DNA from: Agrypnia vestita
Lineage: Eukaryota > Arthropoda > Insecta > Trichoptera > Phryganeidae
NCBI GenBank assembly: GCA_016648135.1
Contig: JADDOH010023006.1
Location: 1-64,000, forward strand
Direction: 5' to 3'
Length of the DNA: 64,000 bases
This document shows, piece by piece, positions 10,920 to 25,600 of the stretch. The translations under genes were made by a program, and so were the position numbers. Position 1 is the stretch's first letter, and each line of letters starts with the position of its first letter. The notes beneath the pieces are model-generated. The model was not told the DNA's origin, made no database searches, and was given only the letters and a program-made list of their open reading frames with translations.

Positions 10920-13900
10920 GTAAGTTTATTTTGAATTTAACCAGCTTTCTAATCTAATAAACAGTGATTCATCTTCTAACAAATTGGGTTTGCCGGTCGC
11001 ACGGTTGACTTGCCTTATAAGTTTTGTATTTATATTTAAATCTATTCATGGCTTCTGATTTAAATATTTCTTAGGTTTGCTCTAAATAGATCACTGCTTT
11101 TAAAAAGTGTTCGAAAAAATAATCTTCTCAATTTTATTATTATTTTTATACCAAAGTGATTTGGAAAAATATAATCAAACCTTATTAACGGAAGTACGCC
11201 CAAACTGCAATTATTACAGATAGCTATTTCCTTTCACAGTTTACAAAATATACCAATGTAAAATAATAACCACAAAAATACAATTTAAAATTGTTATCTG
11301 CGTTATAATATGTTACCTATTAAAACTGTGCCTATTTATAACATTATCTTATGTTTATTATTTAGATAACAACAGCAGCTTACTTATGTAAATCTTTAAA
11401 ATGGTTATTTCAGAATATATTTTTGCGGCCCTACCTCGTACCCAGCGAGGCACCCCATTGGTTCTCGGTGGAGACCCGAAAGGGAAGAACTTCCTCTACA
11501 CCAATGGAAATTCGGTTATTATCCGTAATATTGAAAATCCAGCAATTTCTGATATATACACAGAACACTCCTGCGCTGTTAATGTTGCTAAATATTCTCC
11601 TAGTGGATTCTACATCGCTTCAGGAGGTTAGTAAATAATTATAAATTATGCATCCTGTTTATTTTTAACTGACTTTTATTGTGTATTTTTTCTAGCCGTA
11701 AATCTTTTCATTATAGTGCTTGGTCACAAATGAAAAAAATGTTTAATAAAATCTATTTTACTTACCATAAAATGTATGTTTTGATTGTGGCTGTGTAAGA
11801 TTGAAAAATAAGCTAGTTGACTGACATCATCATCTTCATCCCCTTGTCCTAGTAGGGTCGGGAGCCCAAAGACTTGACAAGGTGTTTCCAATTCCCCTGT
11901 CTTGCGCTGCTTCTGCATGAGTCAGCCAGTCTAGACCCATTCTGTTTTCATACACATTTTTCTGTTGCTTCTCCCAGTTTAATCTGGGGCGACCCACCGG
12001 CCGTCTTCCTTCCGGGGTTGCCAAGAGGATTCTTCTTGGTATTCATTCCTCTGACATTCTTAGCAAATGTCCAAGCCACCTCATTTGTGATTTTTCTATA
12101 TGTAGGAGTCGGCTTCATGCCGAGTGTGTGCCTTATGTCGGCACTTCTCACTCTGTCCATCAATGTGACTCCCGCTACCCCGCTTAGAAAACTCATCTTG
12201 GCAGCCTGGATCCATGCTCTCACTCTCTCCGTCAGGGTCCAAATTTGATGGCCATATATTAGGGTGGGCCTGTACACAGATTTGAAAACAGTCAGTTTTG
12301 TCTTGACACTAAGCTCGGATTTTCTTATCACCGCACTATATAGAGAACGTAGAACGCCGGCTGCAGCTAATTGACTGTATACAACAAATTGATTGTGATT
12401 GAATACAGTAATCGAATAACAACAACTATCTTAAGAGCGATTCACTCGTGTAGTGGTCTCCCTTTAAATTACCGTTGTGACTCCCCTAACTTACGCAGAC
12501 TGCCGTGATTACATGAAGTGAATATTAAATAACTATATAATATTAAATAATATTTTTAATTTTTTGCGTAAATTAAAATGTTCGGTGAATCATATGCTTA
12601 TAATTTTTCTTCAGCTGTGTCCTTATACGTCGATCGCAGTGAAATGCATACTTCATTTTGTGAGAATTAAACCGTGCTTCTTTTTTGGACTTATTTAGTT
12701 AAAAGCAGTGATGGTATTTTAACCGGTGACGCACTTACTATTTTTTGAGATTTGTATCTGATTGCATCGATGATTGGTAAATAATTTTTTGCAGTTTGAC
12801 GGGCAACCATCGGCACTAGATAACAGTTACGTCTCAATCGTCGGTACAATCAGACACAAATCCCAAATAACTGTACCGAAAATAACCAGTTAAAATAACG
12901 GTGTGACCATCACTAGTTAAAAGCTCTTTCCTTGAACCCACAAAGAGGTTATTACAAGACACACATGTGCAGACATAACTTTATCTATAATATTTTATGG
13001 TAGCATTGTTTAAATTCTATTTTAGGAATTCGAAGACATGAAGTGATATTTTGTTATTTTATACTAAATTTACATGGAGGTTACAATTAAAAGTTTTTTC
13101 CTTCAAATTCAATGGGATTATGAAACAGTACTTTCAACAATAGTATTATCAAAGACATACAAAGCATCTATATTATGATTGCTCAAAAAATGATGCATGG
13201 AACGCGCAACATTTCCATTGCCTGTTTGAAGAAAAAATGAAATCTTTTGAAAAACAGCAGGCAATGGGCAACAGCCACAGCGATAGTCTTGCAGCGGCCG
13301 TTACAACTTATTGCCAATTGCAGGTACCAATCAGCCACGCAGCGACCAGTACAACTGTCCACAGAACCTACCAGAAAGCAATCAGCGACAGTCAATTACT
13401 TAACTGCTAGTTAGGTTCAATTACTCGTTAATTTTCATAAACTGCAATATTTTTAAAACAGCAGAGATCTTTTTTTTGTGTATTGGTTTTTTATAGTCAA
13501 GGTGTAAAAAAAGCATGTTGACCACCTGTTGTATTCTGCATTAGAACTGTGTCATTGACCTTCTCTTCAAAGTTAAAGCCTTTTAAAATTCAATATGCTG
13601 GCTACATCTTTCTTAAATTCGATCAGTTATAGGGTAATTTCAATGCTCGTAAATTTATTGCATTTTATAAGCTGAAGCTGACTTGGAAACTGAGATTTTA
13701 ATAGGCGAGAAATATTGGCTGACCCATTAATGTGCACCGGCAGGAAATAATCTGTTTGGCCGAAAGCCAAGTGATCCAATGGCATTTTGGTTGTGTTTAC
13801 CGGACACAAGTTTGTTGTGATATGTTAAACATCCAGGAATAATTAGGAATGTTCCAGAACATAGACAGATCATACCAGTGTTACATAAATATTTTACAAT

Positions 13901-16900
13901 TTTCATATATCGTATCATATCAATCGTATCACATAGGTATCAGACTCACATGAGCTATAGATCAAAATCTTTGACTCTTTGTTTGTTAAAAGTAATTATA
14001 ATAATTCTGAATGTGTATGCATTAATTACACCTTAAATGTTAGCATCCAAAGACGGCATATATGGTAAATCTACCATAAAAAAAATGCAATGTAGAGTGG
14101 AATGTTTTGATGCACCTGCTGTGTACACCAGACATAGCAGATGTTCGATCTAGTTAACTTGTTGAGGGCCAAAAAAACATAGAGAAACATAAATCACCAA
14201 CGCCAGAGATTTTCTGAATTTTTTGTGATTTTTCTTTTTACGAAAAAACCATGAAAACATGCGTATATTAAAAAAAAACACACACATTCATATTATTTTA
14301 TCGTAATTGTCGTAATGCAATAATTTTTTTATCGTTTAAGTAAAAAAAAAAATTTTTTTTCAATTCCCATAATGTTGCCAGCGGATGTATGTAACGTATG
14401 TTTTTAAGTATGTTCCTACCTATTTAGATTTTTTTAAATGTTTTAGTTTAATAAAAATTAAAAGTAATAAGCGCATCCATTACTACATCGCATATATGTC
14501 ATCGGTACTTATCATTAATCAAAATATATAATTCTCTATGTAACAAGGTCCGTCACTAACGCTACCAGGTGACTCAAATAATAATGAGGTATAAGAAGCA
14601 AAAAACAAAATTCTCTATTTAATAATGTCCATCACTAACGTTATCAAGACGCTACACTGCATCTAAATAACGCTGTTTTCATGGCCTTAACCGGCGGCCA
14701 AAATATATAAAGTAAAAGTATGTCATTTTTGACGGGTTATAATCAGTCTTTTACATAAAACTAAAAAAACAATAATGTAATTCACTGAAAAAATGATATG
14801 TAAAAGTATATAACTCTGTACTCACTGTGTATGCCTATAGCTTATAGCTTCTTCTGAGTACCTAGCATTTATTTCAGTCAACACTTATTAGTGGCCAAAG
14901 AATTTTCGCAAAATGAAGATTTTTCAAAAGGACATTTTAATTTTCACCGAGTCTAAACCTAAGATTTTTATAAATGGCATCTAAACTTGTGGGAAGTTGG
15001 AAATAAAAAAAAATATTTCTAAAAATATATGTACATACATAAATATCACGATGTATCAAAATTACCTGATGAATATCATTTGTAATATGTACATATTTTC
15101 TGCCACTGATGACTTTTTGTGATTATCTTTTGATCTATTTTCCCCCAAATAAATAATGATGCAAACCACTTATTTTGCAATTCAGTTCATCACTAGTCAT
15201 ACACATTAATAACCACATGACTACTATTTTGCCAAATATGTCATAGTTTCATAAGCGTGTCACAAAATCAATCTGACAGTCCCGATACCCGCATAGTTTT
15301 TTTTTATACTTCACAATTTTTTCTAATTTTCAATCAGTGTGTCTGCTTCCAGGCTACTACATAAGATCCCGTTGGGGAAAATGCAGGCCTGCCTTCAACA
15401 TTTACTTCTTATATTTTTCCTATTAACTTAATATTCTTCTACACACATTATTTTTAAACTAACAGTGGCTTTACAGCCAAGCTAAGTTTTTCTCCTTATT
15501 AAATATCTTATCTGTATCTTTTTAAAATAATAAAAGAATTTTACCTTCCATTAAAATTCCTATTTTGTTTCCCTCGACGCCTGGAATCCATTATGAGAGA
15601 ACAGCCTGCTGTTTCGCCACTAGACACGCGTTCCTACCCCCTCTGATTCCCTGTTTGCGACAATTTATTCCCGCTGGTATCCCTGTTTCCGGTTTCGCCG
15701 GCGCAACGGTTTTTCTTTCATATGACTCATAATGCACCAGGTAGGGATTACCTGGATTCCAGGCGTCGAGGGAAACAAAATAGGAATTTTAATGGAAGGT
15801 AAAATTCTTTTATTTTGTGTTCCGTCTCGACGCCTGGAATCCATTATGAGAGATCTGTTTGTTATCACCTGGTGACCTAGTGGTTCGACGTTATATGTGA
15901 CTGCCTATATTGGCGTAAAGAGAGGCGCTAATGAGCTCTGGGGGCATTGTTGCTTGGGGTTATCTACTATCTCTCTTTGGTAGAATTTTCGGAAGGTGAT
16001 TTCACTCTGCCAGTTTCCCCTTGACAAGATCTCCTCTATCGGGTAGTTTTCCAGCCAATTCAACGAAGCCACAGCAGAACGAACACTTCCTGGCGTTGCT
16101 TCCACTCCAGCCTCTCTTAGGATTGACTTGATCCAACCACCTATCATTGTCCGTGAAGCTGGCTTTACTTCACCTGCTGTCGTCACAAATAGTTCTTTCA
16201 TGTCCGGCTTTCGTCTCGGCTGTGAGAGTGAGACCAGCTTTCGGATCCAAAACAAGGGGTTGATGTTCCTTTCATCCGATGCGCTCAACCTCCATCCCGA
16301 TTGTTTGTGTCTTGCCGTGTCAGTCTTCGCTCCAAAGGCTGGCCATAGCGTGATGGAGTCTCCTTTGTCGATCAATCGGTCCGGGGTGACTCTGAGAAGT
16401 GTCAGATCTTGGACTCTTCGCCCAGATGCCATGATGAGTAGTATGGCCGTCCTCCTTGACACGTCATACAGGCTGTTCCTTGGCGGGTTTTCACGTAGCC
16501 ACTCCACCACTACTCGGGGGTTCCAGATCGGGGGTCTCTCAGTGCATCCACCAGAAACCGAGATGGCTTTAAGGACGTGCCTGACGAGGAAGTTCGAGCT
16601 AATCTTATCTGCATCAAGAGCTGGGCCACAGAAGGATACGATTGCCGATTTGTGGACCAATATTGTTCGAGGGGCTAGCCCTTCGTGGATGAACAGGTTG
16701 GCCAGATATCTTGCCACTGTTGCAGGGGGAGGGTTATGAGGTTGGACAGAATGCGTGGTACACCATCGCTGCCACCTATCCCAGGCCGGCTTGTAGGTGT
16801 TCAGCGTTGAGCCTCTCCAGCCAGATCTGAACAGCTGCTGTTCCTCCTGGCTCCAATCCGCTATAGCCTGTTCCCACCCACTGCTATTCTCCAAACTTCC

Positions 16901-19587
16901 AGTTGGAGGTCCTACACCCTCGGTGGGGGAAACCCTGTCGACGTATCGATCAGGACGCTCTTCAGATCTCTTACGCTTATGGCCCTCCCTTTGCTCGTTG
17001 TTTGAGATCGGCCCTCCAGAATGTCTTCTCCCCTCTTGGCACAACTAGGAGAAAGGTGCCTCTTGCCAAGTTCAAGTGCGCCAGTACTCTTGGGACGAGA
17101 TTCGGCGGCGGAAATACCCAGGCCAGCTCGTAATCCCAATGCTGACTGAATGCGTTGAGATAGGAGGCCGAGCAAGCGGTTGAGTCTAGCGACACGTAGT
17201 TTGGCACCACATGGGCGGTGGCCGATGCGAAGAGGTCGATCTGAGGACGTCCCCATATTCGGAATATTTCCTCTGTCGCTGGTTCCAGGAGGTGCCATTC
17301 CGGGAGTGGTGTCCCCCGAGAGAGTCGGTCCGCAATCCCGTTGTATCTCCCTGGAATGTACTGCGCTGTCAGAGATATTTCCTGCTGGTCGATAAACTCT
17401 AGGAGGTCTCGAGTTATCTTCAGAAGGCCCAATGATCTTGTCCCCCCCTCCTTGTTGATGTAAGCCACTACTGTCTTGTTGTCTGTCTGCAGTAGGGTCT
17501 TCGTTCCTCTTAGCAGGTAAGCGTGATCCCTGATCACTGCGTAAACAGCGAAGGCTTCTTTCTGGTTGGAATGCCACCGCATCTGCTCTGGGGACCACTG
17601 GCCTGATATCGTCTTGTCGTCCACCTGGCCGCCCCAACCTGCGTCCGCTGCGTCTGTAGTCAGGAAGTGGGAGAAGGGGGCTTCGTGTATTGGGCAGGAC
17701 TCCCCTACGGCCTCCAACCACCACTCTAGGTCTTGCCGAACCGCGGCAGGAAGCTCCACTTGTCTGGATGGCTCGTGCCTCTGCAGCTGGCGGCTGAATC
17801 TCTGCAGTCTTCGGCAATGCAAACGACCCCGAGGGGTGGCGAAGTTTGCGAAGTTGAGTCTCCCCAAGAGGCCTAGAACCTGCTTGGGGGAGCAACTGCC
17901 GGCCTCGATCGGGCGGCGCAGTACTTGGCGAAGGCCAGAGCACTTGCGGTCCGAGAGGGATTTCTGGTTGGCTTCCCAAGAGGCCTAGAACCTGCTTGGG
18001 GGAGCAACTGCCGGCCTCGATCGGGCGGCGCAGTACTTGGCGAAGGCCAGAGCACTTGCGGTCCGAGAGGGATTTCTGGTTGGCTTCGGTGTCCCAAGTT
18101 ATGCCCAGAAACTCCAGCTTTTGGGTAGGTATAAGGACACACTTGTCGCGGTTGATGCACCAACCCAGATGCTGGAACAGATTGACCGTCTCTACTGCCT
18201 GGGTCGCTAGCAGGTCCCTTGACTGATTGGCCAGAAGGAAGTCGTCCAGGTAGACTACGGTCCTTATTCCTCTCTTCCGCAAGAGTCCCGCTAGCCAGTT
18301 TGACAGCGTTGCGAGCATTCTCGGGGCTGATGACAGGCCAAAGGGCAGGCAGGTCATCTGGAGAAGTTCCCCTTGGTAGTACAGTCTCAGGAACTTTCGG
18401 TGCGATTCCGCTATTGGTAGGTGAAAATATGCCTGGGTTAGGTCGATTTTCACCAACCAATCTTTGGGCCGGAGGAAGTCTGGGACCCGAAAGTGGTTGA
18501 ACAGCTTGAAGGGTTTCGCCTCCACAAAGGCATTCAACGCCTTCAGGTTGAATATCGGCCTTAGGGAGTTGTCCGACTTCGGAGTTAGAAACAGATTTGA
18601 GATGAAGCTCGGAGAATGATTTGCTCTTTCCAGCACGCCTGACATCTTCAGGGCCTGAATGTGACTCGACATGTCTCGAGACTCCTTCGTGCTGAAGCTG
18701 CTCAACAGATGCCTGGTGGGGAAGACTAACGGAGGTTTGGCCACAAAGGGGATTCTCGCGCCCTTGAGGATTCTCAGCACTATAGGTGGTGCCCCGAACT
18801 CCTTCCACGTGCTTTGGAACCTCCTCAAGCGTCCTCCCCAGAACTGGTTGTTCAGCCTCGCGTCATCTTCTACCTCTGCGGCTACGGTCACCAGCGGGTT
18901 TTCGGCCGTGGTCTGCCTTCCGGTTAGGTCTCCTGTTCGGGTTCCCTGAGCCTCGCTCCCTGTGCCTCGGCTCCGGCAGAAAGGGCTTACGGGACTGGAG
19001 GTATCCCTGGTTCGGAGCTCGACGAGAAGTTGACGGCTGGGGCTGAGATGTTGACGGTTGGGCCAGGTTTCGGGTTGCGGGCGAGACCATCACCTTCTCC
19101 TGGCCCCCCGTTCTTTAGGATATACGCCGATAGCTCTTCCCTATTGAACAAGTATCCCGAGCTTGGAGGGATTTTGGCCGCACCTTCTCGCACGAAAGGG
19201 TCTTTGAAGCCCTCCAATATGGCCTTTCGCCGGTTCAGTATACACTCTGCCCGTCTGCCGCACACAATCTGCAGGATGTCGTCCGAAACCTTATTGTACG
19301 GAGCATCGCTGGTGAACATCGACTGAATCCGCTCGAAGAGAGCCGAAGCGGAAGGATTAGAAAATTAAAAATACGGCGCGTTATCGATCCTTCTCAAGTC
19401 GTCGTTCACCGACAATTCCACAAACGTGGAAGTCGCCGCGTAGGTTCTCTGCGTTTCCGCATAGCAAACGCCTGACCACTCGTCGGAATCGAAGTGTTGC
19501 AACTTCGAGATCTGTTCGATCCGCTTCGTGTTCCGGAAAAAATGTGGAACGCTTCACGATTTTGCGTGTCATCCTTGCGCGGGGGCC

Positions 19588-19627
<40 letters not shown>

Positions 19628-22600
19628 ACTGCCGAAGCGAGTACCGTTGGCGGCGTTTGATGATAAAATGGCCGCGCCGCCTGCTAACAAGGCCTCCGTC
19701 AGAGCAGTTACCTGTTTTAGCAGGTGGTCTACACGCGGGTCGTATGCTACGCGGCGTCTCTTTCGACTCGGTTCTTCGAAAGAAGATCCGTCATTCGAGG
19801 ATACCGGCGAAGGAGCTTGCTCGTCCGCCATCTTGTTAACAAATCGTTTGACGAAATTCACGGGATTTACACTAAAATATCAACGTCCTGTCGCACTATG
19901 TTAAAAAATTTGTATAGTCTAATGTTTGTTAACCTAGGGATCAAAAATTAAGGGGGTAGGTTGCAATAGAAACACAAAAAAAACACAACAAAAGTTGGCG
20001 TGTCTAAACGCATGCAAATGGCGCGAAACAGCGACGTCATATGAAAGAAAAACCGTTGCGCCGGCGAAACCGGAAACAGGGATACCAGCGGGAATAAATT
20101 GTCGCAAACAGGGAATCAGAGGGGGTAGGAACGCGTGTCTAGTGGCGAAACAGCAGGCTGTTCTCTCATAATGGATTCCAGGCGTCGAGACGGAACACAA
20201 AATAATCAATTTTTTATTCTAGAATGTGAATTAAAAAAACAACCAGAAAATATAATAATAATGTATTTACTACATTATTACACTTTTTATTACATTATTA
20301 CACTTTTTATGGCAGTCTATTTGTCATTTAATATAAATATAGGAAATTATAGATATTTAATTTTCGTTTAACCAATATTATTATTTCCAGATGCCCACGG
20401 CAAGGTGAGAATTTGGGACACGGTTAACAAGGAACACATCTTGAAAAATGAATTCCAGCCTCTGGGAGGTCCCATCAAGGACATCGCCTGGAGCGCTGAT
20501 AGCCAGAGAATGTGTGTGGTTGGAGACGGCAGGGAAAGGTAAATAAAGGTCATCTTCAGAAAAATTATTGTTTCATTTTACTATGGACTAAATTCCACTC
20601 TATCTACCAACTCCGCCAAGATATAAATATTGTCACGAGTCTAAAAACAATAGTAACTACACATTATCAAAGTCTCTCGCACAGTACACATGAATCAAGA
20701 ATCAGCTACACTATTTTCGAAGAAACCACAATACTAGAAATATGGAGAAATCGGTTGAACATTCTCGATGTATCGCTAATCAACATTTATGTACAAAAAC
20801 AACAGCAAGACCGTGAGTTGACCAGAGATGAAAAACAATCAATAGACATACGGCGCGAGTGGGTACTTACGTGCAAAACTGAGCTGAACGACCTAGTGAT
20901 AGATAAAAGTGCAGCGAAGATTCTTGTAATAATTAGCAAATTATGACTTATTATACTTATACTAATTTATTGTGACTTAAAGGATGGTGCTCCGATTAAA
21001 TTTGTGTTCAGTTAATTTATTATATTATTTTCCAGTATTTCATTTGCCTCCCACAGCCACAAACCAGTGGCAATATCAATGTAATTGAGGTATATGTTGT
21101 TACATAGATAAATTTTAAATTAAATACATGTAAATGTTTTTTATTGTCCTGACGACTATAGACGTACCACTGTAACTTGGCGTGCGAGGGAGGGCGTCCC
21201 TATCGCTTAACAGAAGTTGTCAGGGTGTAAATTTATTACACAATACATAATGTACAGAATGTCCGGTGACGACCAAATTTCTGTATTAAATACAGAAATT
21301 TGGTCGGGTAGCACTAAAGAATGGTATGCAGTAATGGCGGCCGTTTTATCTGTCAAAACTGTCAGACGGTAATATCGGTCCATTATTCGCATTTTCAGCT
21401 TCGCAAAACTTTAATACTTCATTGGCAATTGTTCTTGCACCATCCCGGACTGTTTAGGATGTTTTGGACATAATAATTCAGTGTATATTGGTAATCAAGA
21501 TGTCACAGCTCGCGCTCAAAGACGAGAATGAACTGAATGACAGGGCGAGGGATTACCACCGGGTGCGGGCGGGGCGGGTTTTAGTTCAAAATTCGCCGCA
21601 CGCCAAGTTACGTTGGGCAAGCAATAGTGGACTTGAGACATAGGTCCCTGCGTATAATTTTGAATCTGCAAAAATTCAATTTTTATTTTACTATTTTAAA
21701 CTATCCAATTTACTCTATATTTTCAGATAATGATAAAAAATAGTTTAATTTTCCTTTATATTTGCTTTTTTTAATTAAAATTCAACTATTTTTAAACATT
21801 TTTTGAAAATATTGAGTAAATTGGATGGTTAAATGTTAAATCGAATGTTTGCGGATTCGACAATATGTATATGCGGGAACTGACGATACGACTCAATATG
21901 TTGATGATTATGATGCAATAATTAATAGTTAAAATCCTCAGATTGAGTTATATATTCATCAATATTTGCATAGGTAGCTCTTCGATGCCTCTTAAGTAGA
22001 ACTATGCTGGTTTTTGAAGGATAAATTTATAAGAATGCTGTGCCATTAATAATTATTCCCAATAAACTATTTATGACTCAAACCAATACATACATTTATT
22101 AATTTTTTGTAACCTTAATAAATTCAATTCTTCTTAAATATTAATTTAATGTTTGGTTACATTTTCAGATTTGGCCACGTATTCATGTCAGACACTGGTA
22201 CATCAGTAGGAGAGATTAGCGGCCAGGCCAAACCCCTGAACTCTGTTGACTTCCGTCCCGCCAGACCGTTCCGAGTGCTGACAGCTTCGGAAGACAACAC
22301 CGTGGCTGTCTTTGAAGGTCCCCCATTCAAGTTCAAGTGTACTAAACAGGTAAATATTTTACTTTTATAAATAACAGTTCAAGTTTTTACCTTTATTTTG
22401 TTTGTAGGTTATCTTTATCCTTATTTTTTTTAAATAAACTTCGAAATTTCAAAAAAATTTAAAATAAACAGAATGTCTTGCTACGAAAATCCTTGAATCA
22501 GCCTATAAACATGTTGCTACATATTCTGTCTGCCAGTAAAAATTTTTTTAATTACATATCTTGTTATATGCTTTTTTAAATAGAGATACAAACACGGAAT

Positions 22601-25600
22601 ACCTATGTGTCACATTATTATTTCTACTATTTTCAAACTAAGCTGATCATCTTCTGCTTTTAAAGCTTCTATGAAAATAAAACTAACTTGCTGGTCTCCT
22701 GGAATAGGGCTCAACCATCGACCATTAGATCACTAGGCGAGAGTCATAACCACTAGACCAACAACCTACTCTTGAAAGTAAATTTACATTAAATGTTAGT
22801 AGGGTCTATTCTCTTTGGTTTACGGTATCATAACAATCGTGTATTGACCCCTATTACGTACGTATAATATTGTACACTTCACACATGAATATTATATAAA
22901 ATAAGTATGTATTAATATTATTTTAAAAGATGGTTATTCTTCATCCATAGCGTCTTAATATTATTATCCTAATGTTAGAAATATTGACATTATTTGACAA
23001 ATGCCTTGACATTTCTCATTGAGACTTTACGCACACATAAATAGGTACATCTTGTCAAGTTTTGGATAATAATCACCATTATAACAATCTTATACCGTAA
23101 AACCCCATTAATTCGAACTTTTTAACATACACAAGTTCCGAAATATTCATTTCATTGTATTTATTACATATTACACCTGATAACTTGGAAACCCCGGTAA
23201 TTCGAAATAATTTTTAGACCCTTGCGCCATAAATCAATACATTTGAAGTCATATTATCTGAATTTTTATCGAAGTTATAAAAAACTAATAATAAGTGCGG
23301 CTTTTTGATTGCTCGCTTCTTTGCAGTGTCCTCTATATATTTAGCGGTAACTTGTGGGATGCTCTTTATCCGTACATATTATGTTGCGATCCCTAAAATT
23401 GGGGAATCCTTTGTATGCTTTCTAGATTCGGCTGCCTTGATATGAGCGGATTGTTTTAGTTTGCGGTGTTTGTGCTAATTTGTCATACCTGAAATGTGTT
23501 TAAAATAATGTTTCACGTTTTAAAATCCTCTTTGGTTCGATTATTTTTTCTAATAACTATGTTTGTGTTGTTAAAATTTTTAATTATCCTTGGAAGAAGT
23601 TATTACTAACTTATCCTTATTATTTCACGTATTTATTAACTATTGTATTTCTAATAATTGTGCTGTGTTGGTCTGAGCCGGAAAAAATGCAGAATTGAAA
23701 TATAAATATTGAAAAAAACCTTTCAAAAATTCAAAGACAACTAGACATTTTCATTTACACGTTTCACCAAATTAACTATTTTCGAGCTTTACGATTTTAG
23801 CAAATTTCACAATCGCATTGCGATTTTAAATTTTTTTTAGTACCTTGAATTATAGGTTATACTGTAATGGTGATGATCCTGAGAATGAATGAAGATAGTT
23901 TAACCAGCAAACCAACACTCCCCCCTAGCTAAATACTAGATATATGTCTATATTTGGATGGTTCTTACCTAAATGACATTTAATTATTAATAAATTCTAT
24001 TTAATTTTCAGGAGCATACGAGATTCGTCCAGGCTGTCAGATATTCTCCTAACGGTAGTCTGTTTGCATCGGCTGGTTTTGATGGTAAAATATTCTTATA
24101 TGACGGCACAAGTTCTGAGCTCAAGGGAGAGGTGGGTTTTGTTATATTTTTTTATTATTTGTCTCGTAAATAAATAAATTAATTAATCTTTTCATTGTTG
24201 ATTTTTCACTCTTAGGTCCCAGGTACGATGCGACCGGTGAGCGGCAAGCAGCAGACATAGACAAGAGTGCCGCTCTTGTCTATGAAGCGGTGCCGCTCAC
24301 ATTTTTGTTGGTTTCAGCGTGATAGAGATGGGGTAGTAGCAGGCTACGATAAGCAAGAGCGGCAAGGCGGCACCGCTTGCCGCTCACACTTCGCCGCTCG
24401 CCGCTGTTCCCAGACATTAAATTTTGCTCACCGCTCAAGTGTCTGTTTTTTTCTGTCAATTTTTCTATGGGAAACTGTGAAGTTCTCCTACAAAACAATG
24501 TAAGATAAGAGAAAGTTAACGGATCTCGAGTGTGAGATTTTAATATCTCAAGTGCAAAGTTTGACATGTTTGTGGAATGACAGACATAATGATTTTAAAA
24601 ATAGTGTGATTACGAAGAAACTGTAGGAAGAAGTTTTGTATAGACATCCTTGTATATTCAAAAAAACGAGTTTCGTTAAATTATTAAACAAATGGTGGTA
24701 CTCTCCGTAAACCCTTCTACTCCTGTTTATTGGGAGAACGCCATATTTCCTCTTGACATTCAATAAATGAAATTTCCATAAATGTAGACGTTTTCACTTA
24801 AAATGAGTATGACGGCACGGCGACTGACAGAAGATACCGCTCAGCCGCTTTGTAGCGTAGCCGGCGCTTCTCACCACTTGCCGCATTGACGCCAATTGAC
24901 GCTCTTCCGCTCGTATCGTACCCGGGGCCTTAACATTTGTTTAATTTCTAAAGTCATGTAAAAAATGAACCTATAAAAAAATAGTTTTTTTTTATTAAAT
25001 CCTCTACATGAGAGGTCTCGGTTTCCATTTTATTGTGCTTTTGTTTTCTTGACTTCATTTGTCTCACATTGGTACTAAATTCAATTTAATATAATCAGAA
25101 AAATCCTTTCTTCAGTATTTGTATTATTGTATTAATTATCACTGTTATTTTGATACAACGGAAGTTTTTTACAGAATGACAACCAGCTTTTGTTTTGTAG
25201 CAATTTTAAATAAAGAAATAAATTCTAAAGTGCCCATGATTTAAATAACTTTAGAATATTACCAGAAAGTAGATACTGCCTGAACATGTGCGATAAGTTT
25301 TCATTTATTATATTCAGGAACACATTCCTATTCTGAGGTTGCAATTTTTTCACAACAAAGTTCTGTGAAATTTAAAACCAAATTTATTAATCAATTAGAA
25401 AGACATACAGAAAAATCAAATCAACGAAAAAATATTTGGCTGCTCCGGGAATCGAACCACGGATCTCCTCCTATCCGGGACAGGATAGGAGAAGATCCAT
25501 GATTCGAATCCCGAGGAGATAGAAGAGATAATAAATTTGAAGGGGGAAATAGGAGAGATAGTGAATTTGGTTTTAAATTTTCATTTTTTTGTATGCGGTA

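Larger units (their letters stand above)
15530..20205 (-). mobile_element. DIRS-like tyrosine-recombinase retrotransposon
   Basis: About 4.7 kb in flr intron 2, coding on the minus strand for gag, RT-RNase H and tyrosine recombinase in that order. Terminal repeats are inverted: about 15573-15729 is the reverse complement of about 20042-20195. Next to the left repeat, 15753-15860 joins an inverted copy of the left outer edge (CTCGAGGG-like block with GGAAACAAAATAGG) to a copy of the right outer edge (TTTTGTGTTCCGTCTCGACG). This is the internal complementary region expected for DIRS replication through a circular intermediate. No target duplication is evident, as expected for YR integration. 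gag is broken by a U6-derived insertion, and RT-RH by a 112-bp duplication. Confidence 0.9.

Noticed and set aside
19538..19644. Functional U6 gene
   Set aside because: Upstream sequence is gag coding DNA with no promoter elements, and the 5' end is altered.
16128..19904. Many plus-strand open frames in this GC-rich block (up to 203 codons)
   Set aside because: They are antisense to the DIRS recombinase, RT-RNase H and gag frames, which have recognisable catalytic motifs.
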